Origin: a bacterium
Lineage (GTDB): Bacteria; Planctomycetota; UBA1135; UBA2386
Assembly (NCBI GenBank): GCA_030432695.1
Contig: JAUILN010000014.1
Span: forward strand, 186,001 to 250,000
Reading direction: 5' to 3'
Length of the DNA: 64,000 bases
The first letter of the stretch is position 1; each line of letters opens with the position of its first letter. Positions 7,288 through 16,942 of the stretch are shown here, piece by piece. The notes beneath the pieces were generated by a model. That model ran no database searches. It worked only from the letters and a program-made list of their open reading frames with translations, and was not told the DNA's origin. The position numbers and the translations under genes are program-made.

Positions 7288-9153
7288 ATGTCTCCTCGCC
7301 CCCGTCGCCGGCTGTGGACCCGCGTGCTGTTCGTCGTCGTGGCCACCATCCTGTTGCTGGAGGTGGTCCTGCAGGTCGGTGCAGTGGTCGTCTGGCTGGG
7401 GCAACGCGGTCGCGCTCTCGATGCCACCAACGCGTCGGGTCGGACCGTGCTCTGCGTCGGGGACTCGTGGACCCACGGCATCGGCAGTCTCGATTTCGCG
7501 ACCGGCTCCTACCCCGCCCGGCTCGAGAACTACCTTCGCCAACACGTTGCGGCCGACTGGCAGGTGCTCAATGGGGGGCAGTCGGGACAGAACTCGCGCG
7601 ACGTCCTGGAGCGTCTACCTGGCCAGCTCGAACGTGCCAGGCCGGCGTGGGTGCTGGTGCTCGTCGGCCAGAACGACTTCTGGAGCCGGCCCGATCGGCT
7701 GGTGCTCGAGCCCGGTGCGGTGCCGATGGACCCCGGGGCGTTCCGTTGGCGGTTCCGGACCGGTCGGTTGATCGCGTGGCTCGCCGGCAAGTGGAGCGGT
7801 GCCGGGCAGGCTGGAGGCGGGGCCGCAGAGCCGCGTGCGGGAGTGGCGCCGCCCTGGGAAACAGACGACGCGAGCTGGCAGCTCGTTCGGCCGCCGTCGA
7901 GAGGGCGCGCGCTTCCCGACGAGGAGTGGGCTGACGATCCCGAGACGAACCTCGTCCTGCGCCGGGCCCGCGACGAGCAGGCGGTGAAGCGGTTCGATGC
8001 GGCGCGCGAGGTCCTGGAGGAGAGGGCTGCGCGCCAGCCGGAGGATCCGCGGGTCTTCGCCGACCTCGCCAACCTGCGCCGCAAGATGGCCGACGTCGAG
8101 CCGGCCCGCGAGATGCTCGCCGCTCTGGAGACCGGCTACGCCGAGCATCGAAGCGCCTGGTGGGCGATCTCCTGGGCCCGCGCCCTGGCGAACGTGGCCG
8201 ACCGCACCGAGGCCTGCGAGCAGATCGGCCGACTCTCGGCCGAGTGGCCCGACGACGCCGAACTCGCGGGGCTGTACGCGCATGCGCTGTTCCTCGTCGA
8301 CGACGTGGATGCGGCACGCCGACGCATCGAGGCCGCGTGGACGCTGGAGCCGTCTGCGGGTCTCGCCCAGATCCGCTATCTGGTGTGGCGGGGCGACGGC
8401 GGGCGTCCGACTGCCGAGGCCTTGGTCGGCGGCTACCTGCTCGACAACGATGCGCGGCAGTTCGCCGGCCGGTGCCGGGCGGTGCTCCAGTTGCGGCCCG
8501 AGGACCGGTCGGCGATGGACGAGGTGATCGCGGCCGCCGACTGCGATTCCGGGCAGCGAGCACGGCTGGTCGAGATCGTGGCCTGGGTCGCGGCCGACCT
8601 CGAGACCGACGGAATGGCGGGTGGCGGAGAAGCCTCTGCGACCCTCGAGGCGCATCTCGAACAGATCCGCGCGGTCGTTGCGGGTGCCGGTGCTCGGTGT
8701 GCCTTCCTCACCTATCCGCTGCCCAACTCCGGGGTCGAGGAGCTGGCGCGGGTCGCGCGTCGGCTCGATATCCCCTTCCTGCCGGTGTACGAACTCTATC
8801 CCGGCCAGGACTGGGCGCGGCTCAAGGCCCCCGACGGGCACTGCAATGATGCGGGTTATGCGTTGATGGCCGAGATGGTCGGCCTGTGGCTCGCGCCGCT
8901 GCTCGAGGCGACTGCCTTCGAGCCACCCGCCGGCCTGTGGCGGTCGGACGCCGGGCAACTCACGCTGGGCCTGTCTCCCGGCGGGCGCGGGTTTCTGCAG
9001 GCCGAGCCATTGGTCTGGCGCACCGAGGGCGCGGCGATCGCGCTGTCGCTCGACAAGGGCACCGAGCTGGTGTTCTCGTTCGGGATCGACGGCGATCGGA
9101 TGGAGTTGCGCGACCCCGCCGACCAGGTGCATGAGTTCGCTCGGGTCCGTTGA
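7288..9153 (+). CDS. SGNH/GDSL-type hydrolase with an inserted TPR-like helical region, membrane-anchored
   Basis: The protein has 621 residues. A short Arg-rich N terminus precedes one membrane span (about 11-37). The SGNH nucleophile is in VCVGDSWTHG-type block I (GDS, S60), block III is GQNDFW near residue 133, and the Asp/His pair of block V is PDGHCNDAGY (D516, H518). Between blocks III and V lies an insertion of about 330 residues containing helical repeats with TPR-like spacing (about 210-360). The enzyme should be an extracytoplasmic esterase or acyl-polysaccharide-modifying hydrolase, but the substrate is unknown. A beta-rich tail follows block V. The ATG at 7288 is preferred over an upstream in-frame start that overlaps the preceding gene. 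Confidence 0.8.
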   Translation: MSPRPRRRLWTRVLFVVVATILLLEVVLQVGAVVVWLGQRGRALDATNASGRTVLCVGDSWTHGIGSLDFATGSYPARLENYLRQHVAADWQVLNGGQSGQNSRDVLERLPGQLERARPAWVLVLVGQNDFWSRPDRLVLEPGAVPMDPGAFRWRFRTGRLIAWLAGKWSGAGQAGGGAAEPRAGVAPPWETDDASWQLVRPPSRGRALPDEEWADDPETNLVLRRARDEQAVKRFDAAREVLEERAARQPEDPRVFADLANLRRKMADVEPAREMLAALETGYAEHRSAWWAISWARALANVADRTEACEQIGRLSAEWPDDAELAGLYAHALFLVDDVDAARRRIEAAWTLEPSAGLAQIRYLVWRGDGGRPTAEALVGGYLLDNDARQFAGRCRAVLQLRPEDRSAMDEVIAAADCDSGQRARLVEIVAWVAADLETDGMAGGGEASATLEAHLEQIRAVVAGAGARCAFLTYPLPNSGVEELARVARRLDIPFLPVYELYPGQDWARLKAPDGHCNDAGYALMAEMVGLWLAPLLEATAFEPPAGLWRSDAGQLTLGLSPGGRGFLQAEPLVWRTEGAAIALSLDKGTELVFSFGIDGDRMELRDPADQVHEFARVR

Positions 9154-9178
9154 CCGCTGCGATCGCCGCGAGGCGGTC
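9152..9178. terminator. Possible bidirectional terminator hairpin between convergent genes
   Basis: GACCGC (9152-9157) pairs with GCGGTC (9173-9178) across a GC-rich loop that itself contains CGATCG. The hairpin fills the 27-base gap between two convergent genes. No T-tract is present, so it is only a candidate. Confidence 0.3.
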
Positions 9179-9180
9179 GC

Positions 9181-10344
9181 TCAGAACGAGTAGGCGACAC
9201 CGATCACCGTGCGGAAGTCGTCGGGCTGAGGGATCACTCCGTTGTCGTCCGCGGTCGGCCGGTTCACCCGGTCCCAGACGAAGCGGATGTCGAGGTCGAA
9301 GTCGTCGATCAGGTCGATCGAAAGGACGGTCGTGAGGTTGTGGTTCCAGGCGGCTGGTTCGTCGAACGGCGACGTGATCCGGTAGTCGATGCTGAAGTCG
9401 ATGTCGGAGGTGACCTCCCAGGCGAGCCGCGAGCCGAGCACTGCGGCAGCGCGGCTGGTGGCCTGCTCGTCCCCGGCGGCCACCGAGTCGCGGCGCTCGT
9501 ACAGCCAGGCCGGACCCACGAACACCGACAGCTCGTCGTCGCCATCGCTGTAGATGTCGTAGCCGGCGCCCGCATAGGTGGTGGTGCGGATCGCGAGGTT
9601 CTGGAACGGGTCACGGAACGCGTCGGCGCCGAACGGGACGACGTAGAGCTGCGGGGAGAGATACACGTCGAAGCGGGTGGTCGCTCGGTGGCTGTTGGCG
9701 GTCTGCGTGCCGCGCGATTCGCTCCAGTTGCCGTTGTAGGTGGTGTCCCAGCGTGCTGCGGCGCTCTCGGCGCGCAGGAAGGCGTACATGCTCACGTCGC
9801 TCTGGTCGGTGTTGCCGGAGCGAGTGGTCGAGCTGAGGGTGAACCGGCCGCGCCACAGCGCGAGGCCGTCGCTCTCGGGGATGATGGCCTGGATCCGGGA
9901 GCGACTGATCCGGCGCGGCTCCATGTTGCCGATCAGCAGCGAGTCGCCGATCAACCGTACGGAGCCCTCCAGCACCGTGCCGTCGTCGAGCAGGACCAGC
10001 ATCGGCCGCTTGCACCGTACCTCGCGGACGTCGTCCCAGTCGAAGGAGACGTCGCCGAGCTTGTCGCTGTCGAACTCGACCGTGTCGCGGCGTAGCGACT
10101 CGAAGGTGCCCATCAGCCACTCGTTCGAGGTGAGCTGGATCCAGTCGTCGGTCAGCCGGGCACCGGTGGGTGCCTGCGGGACGAACGCCGGCCGTTCCTG
10201 CTCGCCGCTCGGAGTGCGCTCGGACTCGGTCGTCGGGTGGTCGAGACTCTCGATCTCGCGGCCGAGCAGACCCGTGCGGCGTGTGGGGCCGGTGCATGCA
10301 GCCAGCGCCGCGAGCGCGATCAGGATTGAGGCGACACCACGCAA
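9181..10344 (-). CDS. DUF481 outer-membrane-type lipoprotein (YdiY-like)
   Basis: The protein has 387 residues. It begins with a lipoprotein signal (MRGVASILIALAALAAC, lipid-accepting Cys at about 17). The segment to about residue 150 is soluble, with short strands that resemble a small beta-sandwich (LMGTFESL, VLEGSVRL). From about residue 155 (GRFTLSSTTRSGNTDQ) the pattern is alternating hydrophobic strands typical of DUF481 beta-barrels, ending in GVAYSF with a terminal aromatic residue as in outer-membrane proteins. The role is probably structural or porin-like in the outer membrane. The start is a TTG at 10344, chosen because it directly precedes the signal sequence. The next minus-strand gene lies 63 bases upstream. 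Confidence 0.75.
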   Translation of the reverse strand: MRGVASILIALAALAACTGPTRRTGLLGREIESLDHPTTESERTPSGEQERPAFVPQAPTGARLTDDWIQLTSNEWLMGTFESLRRDTVEFDSDKLGDVSFDWDDVREVRCKRPMLVLLDDGTVLEGSVRLIGDSLLIGNMEPRRISRSRIQAIIPESDGLALWRGRFTLSSTTRSGNTDQSDVSMYAFLRAESAAARWDTTYNGNWSESRGTQTANSHRATTRFDVYLSPQLYVVPFGADAFRDPFQNLAIRTTTYAGAGYDIYSDGDDELSVFVGPAWLYERRDSVAAGDEQATSRAAAVLGSRLAWEVTSDIDFSIDYRITSPFDEPAAWNHNLTTVLSIDLIDDFDLDIRFVWDRVNRPTADDNGVIPQPDDFRTVIGVAYSF

Positions 10345-10407
10345 GGTCGGAGGAGTTTCCGAGGGAGCGTGGGATTGCTCAAGGTCGGATCCCTGTCGCT
10401 CGGTGAA

Positions 10408-12846
10408 TCAGTCGCCGTTGCCGATCCGGAGTTCGTCGACGAGGCGCGCCTCCGGGTAGAGCGCGGCGTCGCGGGTGGCGAGCGCGGCGTAGGCGGCTGC
10501 GCGGAGCGAGGAGTCGTGGTGGGCGGTGAGGTCGACCACTCTGGTGAGTGTCGCGCCGTCCCAGATCGGGCGGTCGCGGTCGTTCGTGAGCTGATCGATC
10601 CACGGTGCGCTGTCGGTCGGTGCGGGATCGGTCGGTCGGTGCGAAGCGAGCAGCGCCTCGAAGCCGGGGAGCACGCGACTCAGCAGGCGGGCGGAGGTGG
10701 CGTCGGGCTCGGAGGTCGTGAGGCGGGCGGCGAGGGCGGTGAGGAAACGATCGCGGAGAGCGGGATCGCGCAGGTGTCTGGCGAGGTCGGCGAGCGTGGG
10801 CCAGGGCACGGCATCCAGGTGATCGAGCAGGACTGTCGGGTCGAGATCGCCGCGGCGCAGGAGTGTCAGGATCGGTGTCGGTATGGTCGTGAAGGTGCGT
10901 GCGAGGCGTGCGCGGGCGGCTTCGGCGAGCGGGCCATCCTCGGTGGCTCGGGCGACGGTCTCGGGGAGCATCAGCTCGTCGAAGCACGGCAGCGACTTCT
11001 CCTCGGAGATCCAGCGCAGGACGCGTTGGCGCTGTGCGTCGTTCAGTTGGTGGCTGAGGAGGCCGAGGGATCGAAGGACGGCCGTGCGGGGGCGGCACCT
11101 CGGCGTCACCTCGTCGAGGCGTTCGGAGGGAACGGCGCAGTAGAGGCCGGCGAGGATCGCGGTCACTTCGGAGTCCGCTCTCGGTGCACCGATCGGTGGG
11201 CCCACCGCACCGAGCAGGCGATCGATTTCGTCGCCGGTCGCGTGGTGCGCGACGCCGGCGAGGCACGCCAGGATCAGCAACTGTGCGCCCGGTTCCGTGG
11301 GGTCGTCGAACGCCTGGCGGAGATCGAGCAGCGGTGTGACCAGGGAGCGTCCGCCGACCCGGGCCGCCGCTTCGACCAGGCGGACGTCGCCGGGGAGCCC
11401 CTCCCCGAGTGGTTCCGGGCAGAACACGCGGACGTGCCTCGATCCGGACAGGCCGCTCAGCCACTCGTGGTCACCGCGCCGCCGCTCCAGGCACTCGATC
11501 GCGCGTTCGGTCAGTGCCTCGTGCAGCGGAGGGAAGTCGCGGAAGCACAGCAGGGTCGCCGCCACGCTCGCTGCGGCTCCGGCGAGTGCCGTGTCGTCAC
11601 TGCGGAGCATCCGCTCGATCGCGCCGGCGACGCGTGGCACGTCTCGCCCCGGCACGAAGTCGGCGCGATCGAGCCGGGCCAGCAGGCGGGTGGCGAACGC
11701 CCGGTCTCCGGCGCGGGCGATGCGGTCGGCGCACTGGATCGTCAGGACGCGGGCCTCCGGATCGCGGGCCACCGCTGCTGCGACGAAACGGACGATCGGG
11801 TCGTCGTCCGACAGCTTCGGGCCCGAGGCCGGAACGCGGGTGTGCGCGGTCTCCACCGCCTCGAAGCACGCCTCGATCCAGTCGAGTCGGGCGGCGGGAT
11901 CGAGACCGTCGCGGGGATTCCAGAGGCTGGCCGTGAGCAGTGCCAGTCCGGGCGACGGGTCCACGTCCTGCATCTGCAGCAGGAGCAGCGTGCGGATCGT
12001 GGCGTCGAGGGGGCCGCGGTTGGCAGCGGCGACCGCCACATCGACCGGAGCCGATTCGAGCAGGCTCTTCCGCAGCGGGATCGGCAGCGGCTGGTCGGTC
12101 GCGAGGAGTTCGCGCCGCATTACCGTGAGGCGAGCGCGGGCCCGACGGGATAGGTCGGGGGCAAGGGCTTCGGGGTGGTGCGTGAGCAGGAGCAGGGTCG
12201 GTGCGGCTTCCCGGGCGGGTGCGAACGGATCGACCGGCACGTCGCGTTCGAGCGCCTCGACCAGCCCGGTGATCGGCTGCCGGTCGACGGTCCGCACCAT
12301 CTCACGGGCCATCGACTCCAGGGCCGCGCGTCGCGGATCGTCGAGCGCGGCCGCACGGTGCTCGCGGAGCAGCTCGGAGTAGCGGTCGGCCGCGAAGTGG
12401 CCTGCCGCCGCGACGACCGCAGATCGCGTGGCGTCGTCGCCCGCAAGCCAGGCATCGAGCAGGAAGTCGCTGCCCAGGGCGCCGAACGCACGGGCCCGTG
12501 CCTCGCGGCGGGTCGGATCCCCGCTCCAGAGCTCTTCCAGCCCGGCATGCCGGCCACGGAACAGCGTGCGTCGGGCGAGGTCGCGCGCGTCGGTCGGCAG
12601 CTCCGCGGCGCAGAAGGCGTCGACCAGTTCGGCGACGTCGCGCTTCTCGGCTCGCAGGCCGGACAGGCCGACGATGCCGGTGGCGGCCGCTCGCTCGATC
12701 CGCGTCGTCAACGGATCAGGCGTTCGAGCCGTCTCCTGGGCCGTCGATGCAGCGATGAGCAGGATGGCGGCGACGGCCCGCACCGGTCGGTCGATCCGCA
12801 ACAAAGGGTGTCGGTCTGCGGATCGATCGTTCGGGAACCGTGCCAT
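10408..12846 (-). CDS. Secreted helical-repeat (HEAT-like) protein of unknown function
   Basis: The protein has 812 residues. A long basic N terminus is followed by a hydrophobic stretch (VRAVAAILLIAASTAQE), a likely signal peptide. The rest is almost entirely amphipathic helices with Leu/Ala/Arg periodicity, consistent with HEAT/ARM-type repeats acting as a protein-binding scaffold. No enzymatic motif is seen. I chose the ATG at 12846 because it is preceded at a 10-base spacing by TACCCT on the same strand. The reading frame remains open far upstream, but that part is antisense to the divergent gene. A second, larger protein of this type is at 56758-59784. Confidence 0.65.
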   Translation of the reverse strand: MARFPNDRSADRHPLLRIDRPVRAVAAILLIAASTAQETARTPDPLTTRIERAAATGIVGLSGLRAEKRDVAELVDAFCAAELPTDARDLARRTLFRGRHAGLEELWSGDPTRREARARAFGALGSDFLLDAWLAGDDATRSAVVAAAGHFAADRYSELLREHRAAALDDPRRAALESMAREMVRTVDRQPITGLVEALERDVPVDPFAPAREAAPTLLLLTHHPEALAPDLSRRARARLTVMRRELLATDQPLPIPLRKSLLESAPVDVAVAAANRGPLDATIRTLLLLQMQDVDPSPGLALLTASLWNPRDGLDPAARLDWIEACFEAVETAHTRVPASGPKLSDDDPIVRFVAAAVARDPEARVLTIQCADRIARAGDRAFATRLLARLDRADFVPGRDVPRVAGAIERMLRSDDTALAGAAASVAATLLCFRDFPPLHEALTERAIECLERRRGDHEWLSGLSGSRHVRVFCPEPLGEGLPGDVRLVEAAARVGGRSLVTPLLDLRQAFDDPTEPGAQLLILACLAGVAHHATGDEIDRLLGAVGPPIGAPRADSEVTAILAGLYCAVPSERLDEVTPRCRPRTAVLRSLGLLSHQLNDAQRQRVLRWISEEKSLPCFDELMLPETVARATEDGPLAEAARARLARTFTTIPTPILTLLRRGDLDPTVLLDHLDAVPWPTLADLARHLRDPALRDRFLTALAARLTTSEPDATSARLLSRVLPGFEALLASHRPTDPAPTDSAPWIDQLTNDRDRPIWDGATLTRVVDLTAHHDSSLRAAAYAALATRDAALYPEARLVDELRIGNGD

Positions 12847-12856
12847 GACGCGTTGC

Positions 12857-12862
12857 AGGGTA
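12857..12862 (-). promoter_or_regulatory. Possible -10 element TACCCT (minus strand)
   Basis: On the minus strand TACCCT lies 10 bases before the ATG at 12846. The same hexamer occurs 7 bases before the GTG at 41911. No Shine-Dalgarno sequence is visible. Confidence 0.35.
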
Positions 12863-12934
12863 GCGCCCGCGGGGTTGCTCCACGCGGGTATCCTGCCCAC
12901 GCCCCGCGCCCGCCCTCCTACGTTGCATCGAACC

Positions 12935-13966
12935 ATGTCCCTCCGACTCCTCCCGATCCTCGTCGCCACCGCGGCACTCTCGAACGCAGCGGTGGACGCG
13001 CAGGCCGTGCGCGCGTTGCCGCGTGCCGCGACCGACGCGTATGCCGGTGCCAGCACCTTCTCGATCCCGCCGTTGGCGTTCCGGGCCCAGTACTGGTTCT
13101 CGGCCGAGAACCTGCCGGGCAACCTGCCGATCCACCAGCTCGGTCTACGACTCTCGAATGGCGGCCAGGCGCCGGCTTTGACGCGCGACATCGAGATCGT
13201 CGTCGCTGACAGCACGCTGACCGCCGGCACGATCAGTTCGAGCTTCGCCGCCAACCTCGGTGCGTCGCCGACGACGTTCTTCGCCCGCCGCTCGGTCAAC
13301 TTCACCGCGGTCTCGCCGATCACCGACCCGAATCTCGCCGGTGCCTGGTTCCCGGGCGACGCACCGTTCGTGCACGGCTCGGGTGGCTTCGTGGTCGAGT
13401 TCCGTGCCGGCCAGGCCAACAACGCCACGGTGGTCCCCAACGACAGCTTCGTGGTTCCGGCGACCGGCTCCCGGACGCTGCACCTTCAGGGGCGGGCCAG
13501 CTGTGGCGGTGCACTGCGGGGCAGTTACTCGGGTGGCTCGGTGACCTGGGCCGCCTCGGGCCTGCCGGCCGGGGTCCCCGTGACGCTGAACCTCGGCGTC
13601 GAGAACGTGTCGTTCGGCGGTCTCGACCTGCCCGTCGACCTCGCCGGCATCGGCCTGCCGGGCTGCCATCTCGGCATCGCTTCGATTGCCAGCGCCAACC
13701 TGGTCAGTGACTCCGCGGGCCAAGCCAGCCTGTCCCTGCCGTTCACGCTGGGCGCGAGCACCTCGCTGACTCTGTCGGCGCAGGCGGTCCACGGCCGCGT
13801 CGCGAATCCGCAGCAGCCTTCGGACTTCGCGACCACCAACGTGGTCAACAGCGCACTCGGTTCGGTGGGCCTGTGCAATGCCTTGTTCGCGACGCCCGAC
13901 AACGCGCCGACCGCGCAGCAGGGGCCGTTCAACGACAACCGCTCGATCGTGATCCTGGTGCGCTGA
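12935..13966 (+). CDS. Secreted beta-rich protein of unknown function
   Basis: The protein has 343 residues and a clear signal peptide (MSLRLLPILVATAALSNAAV, cleavage near DAQA). The mature part is Ser/Thr/Gly/Asn-rich, with alternating short strands and no long helix, suggesting beta-sandwich domains. The region around LPGCHLGIASIA and the Cys pair near RASCGGAL may form a disulfide-bonded C-terminal domain. I do not recognise a named family. The gene diverges from the helical-repeat protein and converges with the sigma-receptor fusion, leaving only 9 bases between stop codons. Low-Lys, high-Asn/Ser composition fits an extracellular or cell-surface location. Confidence 0.7.
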   Translation: MSLRLLPILVATAALSNAAVDAQAVRALPRAATDAYAGASTFSIPPLAFRAQYWFSAENLPGNLPIHQLGLRLSNGGQAPALTRDIEIVVADSTLTAGTISSSFAANLGASPTTFFARRSVNFTAVSPITDPNLAGAWFPGDAPFVHGSGGFVVEFRAGQANNATVVPNDSFVVPATGSRTLHLQGRASCGGALRGSYSGGSVTWAASGLPAGVPVTLNLGVENVSFGGLDLPVDLAGIGLPGCHLGIASIASANLVSDSAGQASLSLPFTLGASTSLTLSAQAVHGRVANPQQPSDFATTNVVNSALGSVGLCNALFATPDNAPTAQQGPFNDNRSIVILVR

Positions 13967-13975
13967 CGATCGCGA

Positions 13976-16942
13976 TCACTTCGGGCCGCTCTGGGCGGGT
14001 CCGTCCTCGACCGCGACCGAACGGCTCAGGCGCAACCGGCGAGACAGCGGCCGGTCGGCGAAGACGTCGATCTCCGCGCTGGTCGAGAGGCCGTTGCCGG
14101 TGTGGGCAGTGATCTCCCAGCGACCCGGCGGAACCGAAAGGGTGTGGCTCCACATGCCCTGGGCTCCGGGGACGATCGTGCGGATGCGACGCGGACCGAG
14201 CGGGTCGGCCAGCTCGATCGTCAGCCGATCCATCGGCGTGCCGTCGCCCGGGTGTTCGAACACGAGTTGGACCCGTTGTCCCGGGGATGAGTCGCGGTCG
14301 AGGGTCACCACGCCGAGGTCGATCTGCTGGCCTTCGCGCAGTTCGAACGACTCGCCCGATGCTTGGCCGGCGACGTGGATCCGATAGCGGCCGGCGGGGA
14401 GTTCCGTCTGTCGCATGGCGATGCGCTCGCCCGGTGTCCCCTGCAGGGTGCCGAGACGGATCCAGTGACCGGCGTCGCTGCTGGTGAGCCGCACCTCGCC
14501 GAGGAGACCAGGCATGGCCAGGATGTCGGCCGATGCCGATGCACGGGCCGAGAAGTCGGCTGGTGGCGGGAGGGTTCGCACTCCCGCTCCGGTCTGCAGG
14601 CCGCCGTAGATCGCCAGCGGGAAGCCGCGGGCCCGACCGTTCGCGCCGATCGACGAGCGGAGGTAGAGGCGTCCGGTCAGGTCGCGGCTGGCTGAGTCTG
14701 GATCCAGTCGGATCGTCACCGCACCGTCGATCACCGGATGGGCCTGCGCGATCAGGTGGTCGCGGGCATCGAGGGCGAACGACAGCGGAGGGGCGTTGTC
14801 GGGGAGTTCGAACCGAACCGTGAGTTGCAGCCAGTCCGGGTCGAGCACCGGGTTCCAGCTCAGCTCCTGGTCCGCTTCGAGGGCGAGTTGGGCGACGCCG
14901 AGTCCACCCTGGCCGAGTCCCGCCTCGATGCGCACCGGCCCCGCCGGAACGCCCGCCAGCACGAAGTCGCCGTTCTCGTCGGTGGCGGTGCAGGTCGCGC
15001 CGAGCGAGTCGAAGGTCCAGCCGGTGCGCACGCGGGTGTGGGCGAGCGGGCGCCCTTCGGGATCCACGACCCGGCCGGAGATCCGCCCGACGCCCCGGAG
15101 CGTCAGGTGGAGGTCGCGGCGTGCTCCTGGTTCGAGGGTGAGGAGTTCCTCGCTCGAGATCCCGGCCGTCGGGGAGTGCGCGGCGACGGTCAGGTCGCCT
15201 GCTGGCAGTCCCGGCAGCGCGAATCGACCGGACCCGTCGGCACGGGCTCGGCGATGCATGCGACCGGCAGCCGCGTCGACGACCGCGTGCGGCACAGGGT
15301 GACCGTCGGGTCCGAGGACCGTGCCGTGCACGCTCGTTCCGGGGTGGAGCCCGAGCGTCAACGCCTCGTCGGTGCCGGAGCCGATCTCCACGAAGTCGGA
15401 GCACGCGGTGCCGCGGCGTGCGCACACCGCCGAACCCCGACCGACCACCGTCGCGAAGTGGCCATCCTCATCGACCACCGACAGGGCGTTCAGGACGAGG
15501 GCGTACGGGCCCGAGCGGACCAACAACTCGAGCGGTCCCGAGCCGGTCGGTAGGTCGACGACCCGACCGCGGATCTCCAAGGCCCGTTCACCGATCTCCA
15601 GATCGACGACCGTTCTCCGGTCGTGGCGCGGGCTCACGAACGCGCCGCCGCCCGGAACGCGAACCAGCAGCTCGTCGGGTCCTACCGCGAGGCGCGCGAC
15701 GCCCTCGGCGTCGGTCAACGCGCGTTCGGCATCGGCCGGCACCGGGTGCTCGGGCACGGAGCGGGAGCCGAAGCCGTCGTGGATGGTTCGCACGAACAGG
15801 CTTCGCGGGTCGAAGACCTCTGCGGAGACCGGTGCACCGACTGCCGGGCGGCCGTGCAGCGTCACACGCACCTGCAGCTCCATCGCTGGTGCGGGAGCGA
15901 CCTCGGAGCGGTCGTTCGCAGCCGGTTCGACCGACGAAGACGTTCCCGCGTCCCCCACCGAGGCGACGGCCGGATCCGTGGGACCCTCCGAGGTGGTGGG
16001 CGCCGCCTGTGGGGCTCCCGAGGGAGCCGTCGTGATCCCGACCGCCACGGCTGCCGCACCGAGCAGCGCGACAGCCACCAGTCTGCGCCATGTTTGCCAC
16101 GCCGCAGCGGTGCCGGTGTCCCGTACGCCACCGGTCGCCAGGGCCGTGGCGGAGTCGGGTCCGATCGGTGGCCTGGCGGCCGCATGCACCACGAGGTCGC
16201 GCGTGGCCGCGGCAATCCGCTCAGGGAGCATGGCGGCGGCCAGACAAGCACCGATGCCGGCCGGGAGAGTGCGCCGCAGCATGTGCAGTCCTCGACCGCA
16301 CTGCACGCGCACGGTGTTCTCCGTGCGACCGAGTTCGGCAGCGATGGTCGGGAACGGGGCGCCGTCCAGCACGCGGCGCGCGACCACTTGACGGTAGGTG
16401 TTCGGGAGGTTGTCGATCCCGCGCTGCACCACCTCGACGACCTCGAAGCTCTCGCCGGCCTCGTCGGTGGTTTCCACCTCGGGGTCGCCCGCCGCTTCGT
16501 GTTGGCGTCGGCGACGCGTGCTCCGCACGTCCATCCGGATCCGGTTGCGTAGGATGCCGCCGAGCCAGGGCAGCAGCGGACGATCCTTCGCGTAGCGCTC
16601 CGGATGTGCGAACGCGATCAGGTAGGTCTCCTGCAGGACGTCATCGACGTCGTTCGGGTCGGCGAGCAGCGAGCTGGCAACGAGTCGCAGGCGGGGCGCA
16701 GTCAGATCGAAGATCCGCTCCGCCAGTCCGGCTCGGCGCGACCGGCGCCAGATCTCGAACAGGACTCCGGCCTCGTCGACCCCCGGCAGGGCGTTGCCCG
16801 AGGTGCCGTCGAGATCCTTGTCCTCGGCGAAGCGTCGGTGCAGCGGGCCGGGCCGGGGAATCCGAGCCGTCGGGTGGCCGGCGCGGCCGGGGCGTGGATC
16901 GGAGGTGCGGACCGTGCCGCCTGCGTCTTGCCGAGGATCCAT
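13976..16942 (-). CDS. ECF sigma factor fused to a membrane span and carboxypeptidase-regulatory-like domains
   Basis: One reading frame of 988 residues joins a transcription factor to an apparent extracytoplasmic region. Sigma region 2 is at about residues 74-145 (NDVDDVLQETYLIAFAHPERY) and region 4 at about 165-226 (TIAAELGRTENTVRVQCGRG). A hydrophobic span at about 287-304 follows, then an Ala/Pro/Ser-rich linker, then several beta-sandwich repeats of carboxypeptidase-regulatory type, with phrases such as VLGPDGHPVPHAVVDAA, DGSGRFALPGLPAGDLTV and VVDPEGRPLAHTRVRT. The topology suggests a membrane-held sigma factor with an external sensing or binding region. The start is uncertain: the first about 50 residues look non-conserved, and a later alternative start is possible. 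A second protein of the same design is at 26560-29661. Confidence 0.85.
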   Translation of the reverse strand: MDPRQDAGGTVRTSDPRPGRAGHPTARIPRPGPLHRRFAEDKDLDGTSGNALPGVDEAGVLFEIWRRSRRAGLAERIFDLTAPRLRLVASSLLADPNDVDDVLQETYLIAFAHPERYAKDRPLLPWLGGILRNRIRMDVRSTRRRRQHEAAGDPEVETTDEAGESFEVVEVVQRGIDNLPNTYRQVVARRVLDGAPFPTIAAELGRTENTVRVQCGRGLHMLRRTLPAGIGACLAAAMLPERIAAATRDLVVHAAARPPIGPDSATALATGGVRDTGTAAAWQTWRRLVAVALLGAAAVAVGITTAPSGAPQAAPTTSEGPTDPAVASVGDAGTSSSVEPAANDRSEVAPAPAMELQVRVTLHGRPAVGAPVSAEVFDPRSLFVRTIHDGFGSRSVPEHPVPADAERALTDAEGVARLAVGPDELLVRVPGGGAFVSPRHDRRTVVDLEIGERALEIRGRVVDLPTGSGPLELLVRSGPYALVLNALSVVDEDGHFATVVGRGSAVCARRGTACSDFVEIGSGTDEALTLGLHPGTSVHGTVLGPDGHPVPHAVVDAAAGRMHRRARADGSGRFALPGLPAGDLTVAAHSPTAGISSEELLTLEPGARRDLHLTLRGVGRISGRVVDPEGRPLAHTRVRTGWTFDSLGATCTATDENGDFVLAGVPAGPVRIEAGLGQGGLGVAQLALEADQELSWNPVLDPDWLQLTVRFELPDNAPPLSFALDARDHLIAQAHPVIDGAVTIRLDPDSASRDLTGRLYLRSSIGANGRARGFPLAIYGGLQTGAGVRTLPPPADFSARASASADILAMPGLLGEVRLTSSDAGHWIRLGTLQGTPGERIAMRQTELPAGRYRIHVAGQASGESFELREGQQIDLGVVTLDRDSSPGQRVQLVFEHPGDGTPMDRLTIELADPLGPRRIRTIVPGAQGMWSHTLSVPPGRWEITAHTGNGLSTSAEIDVFADRPLSRRLRLSRSVAVEDGPAQSGPK

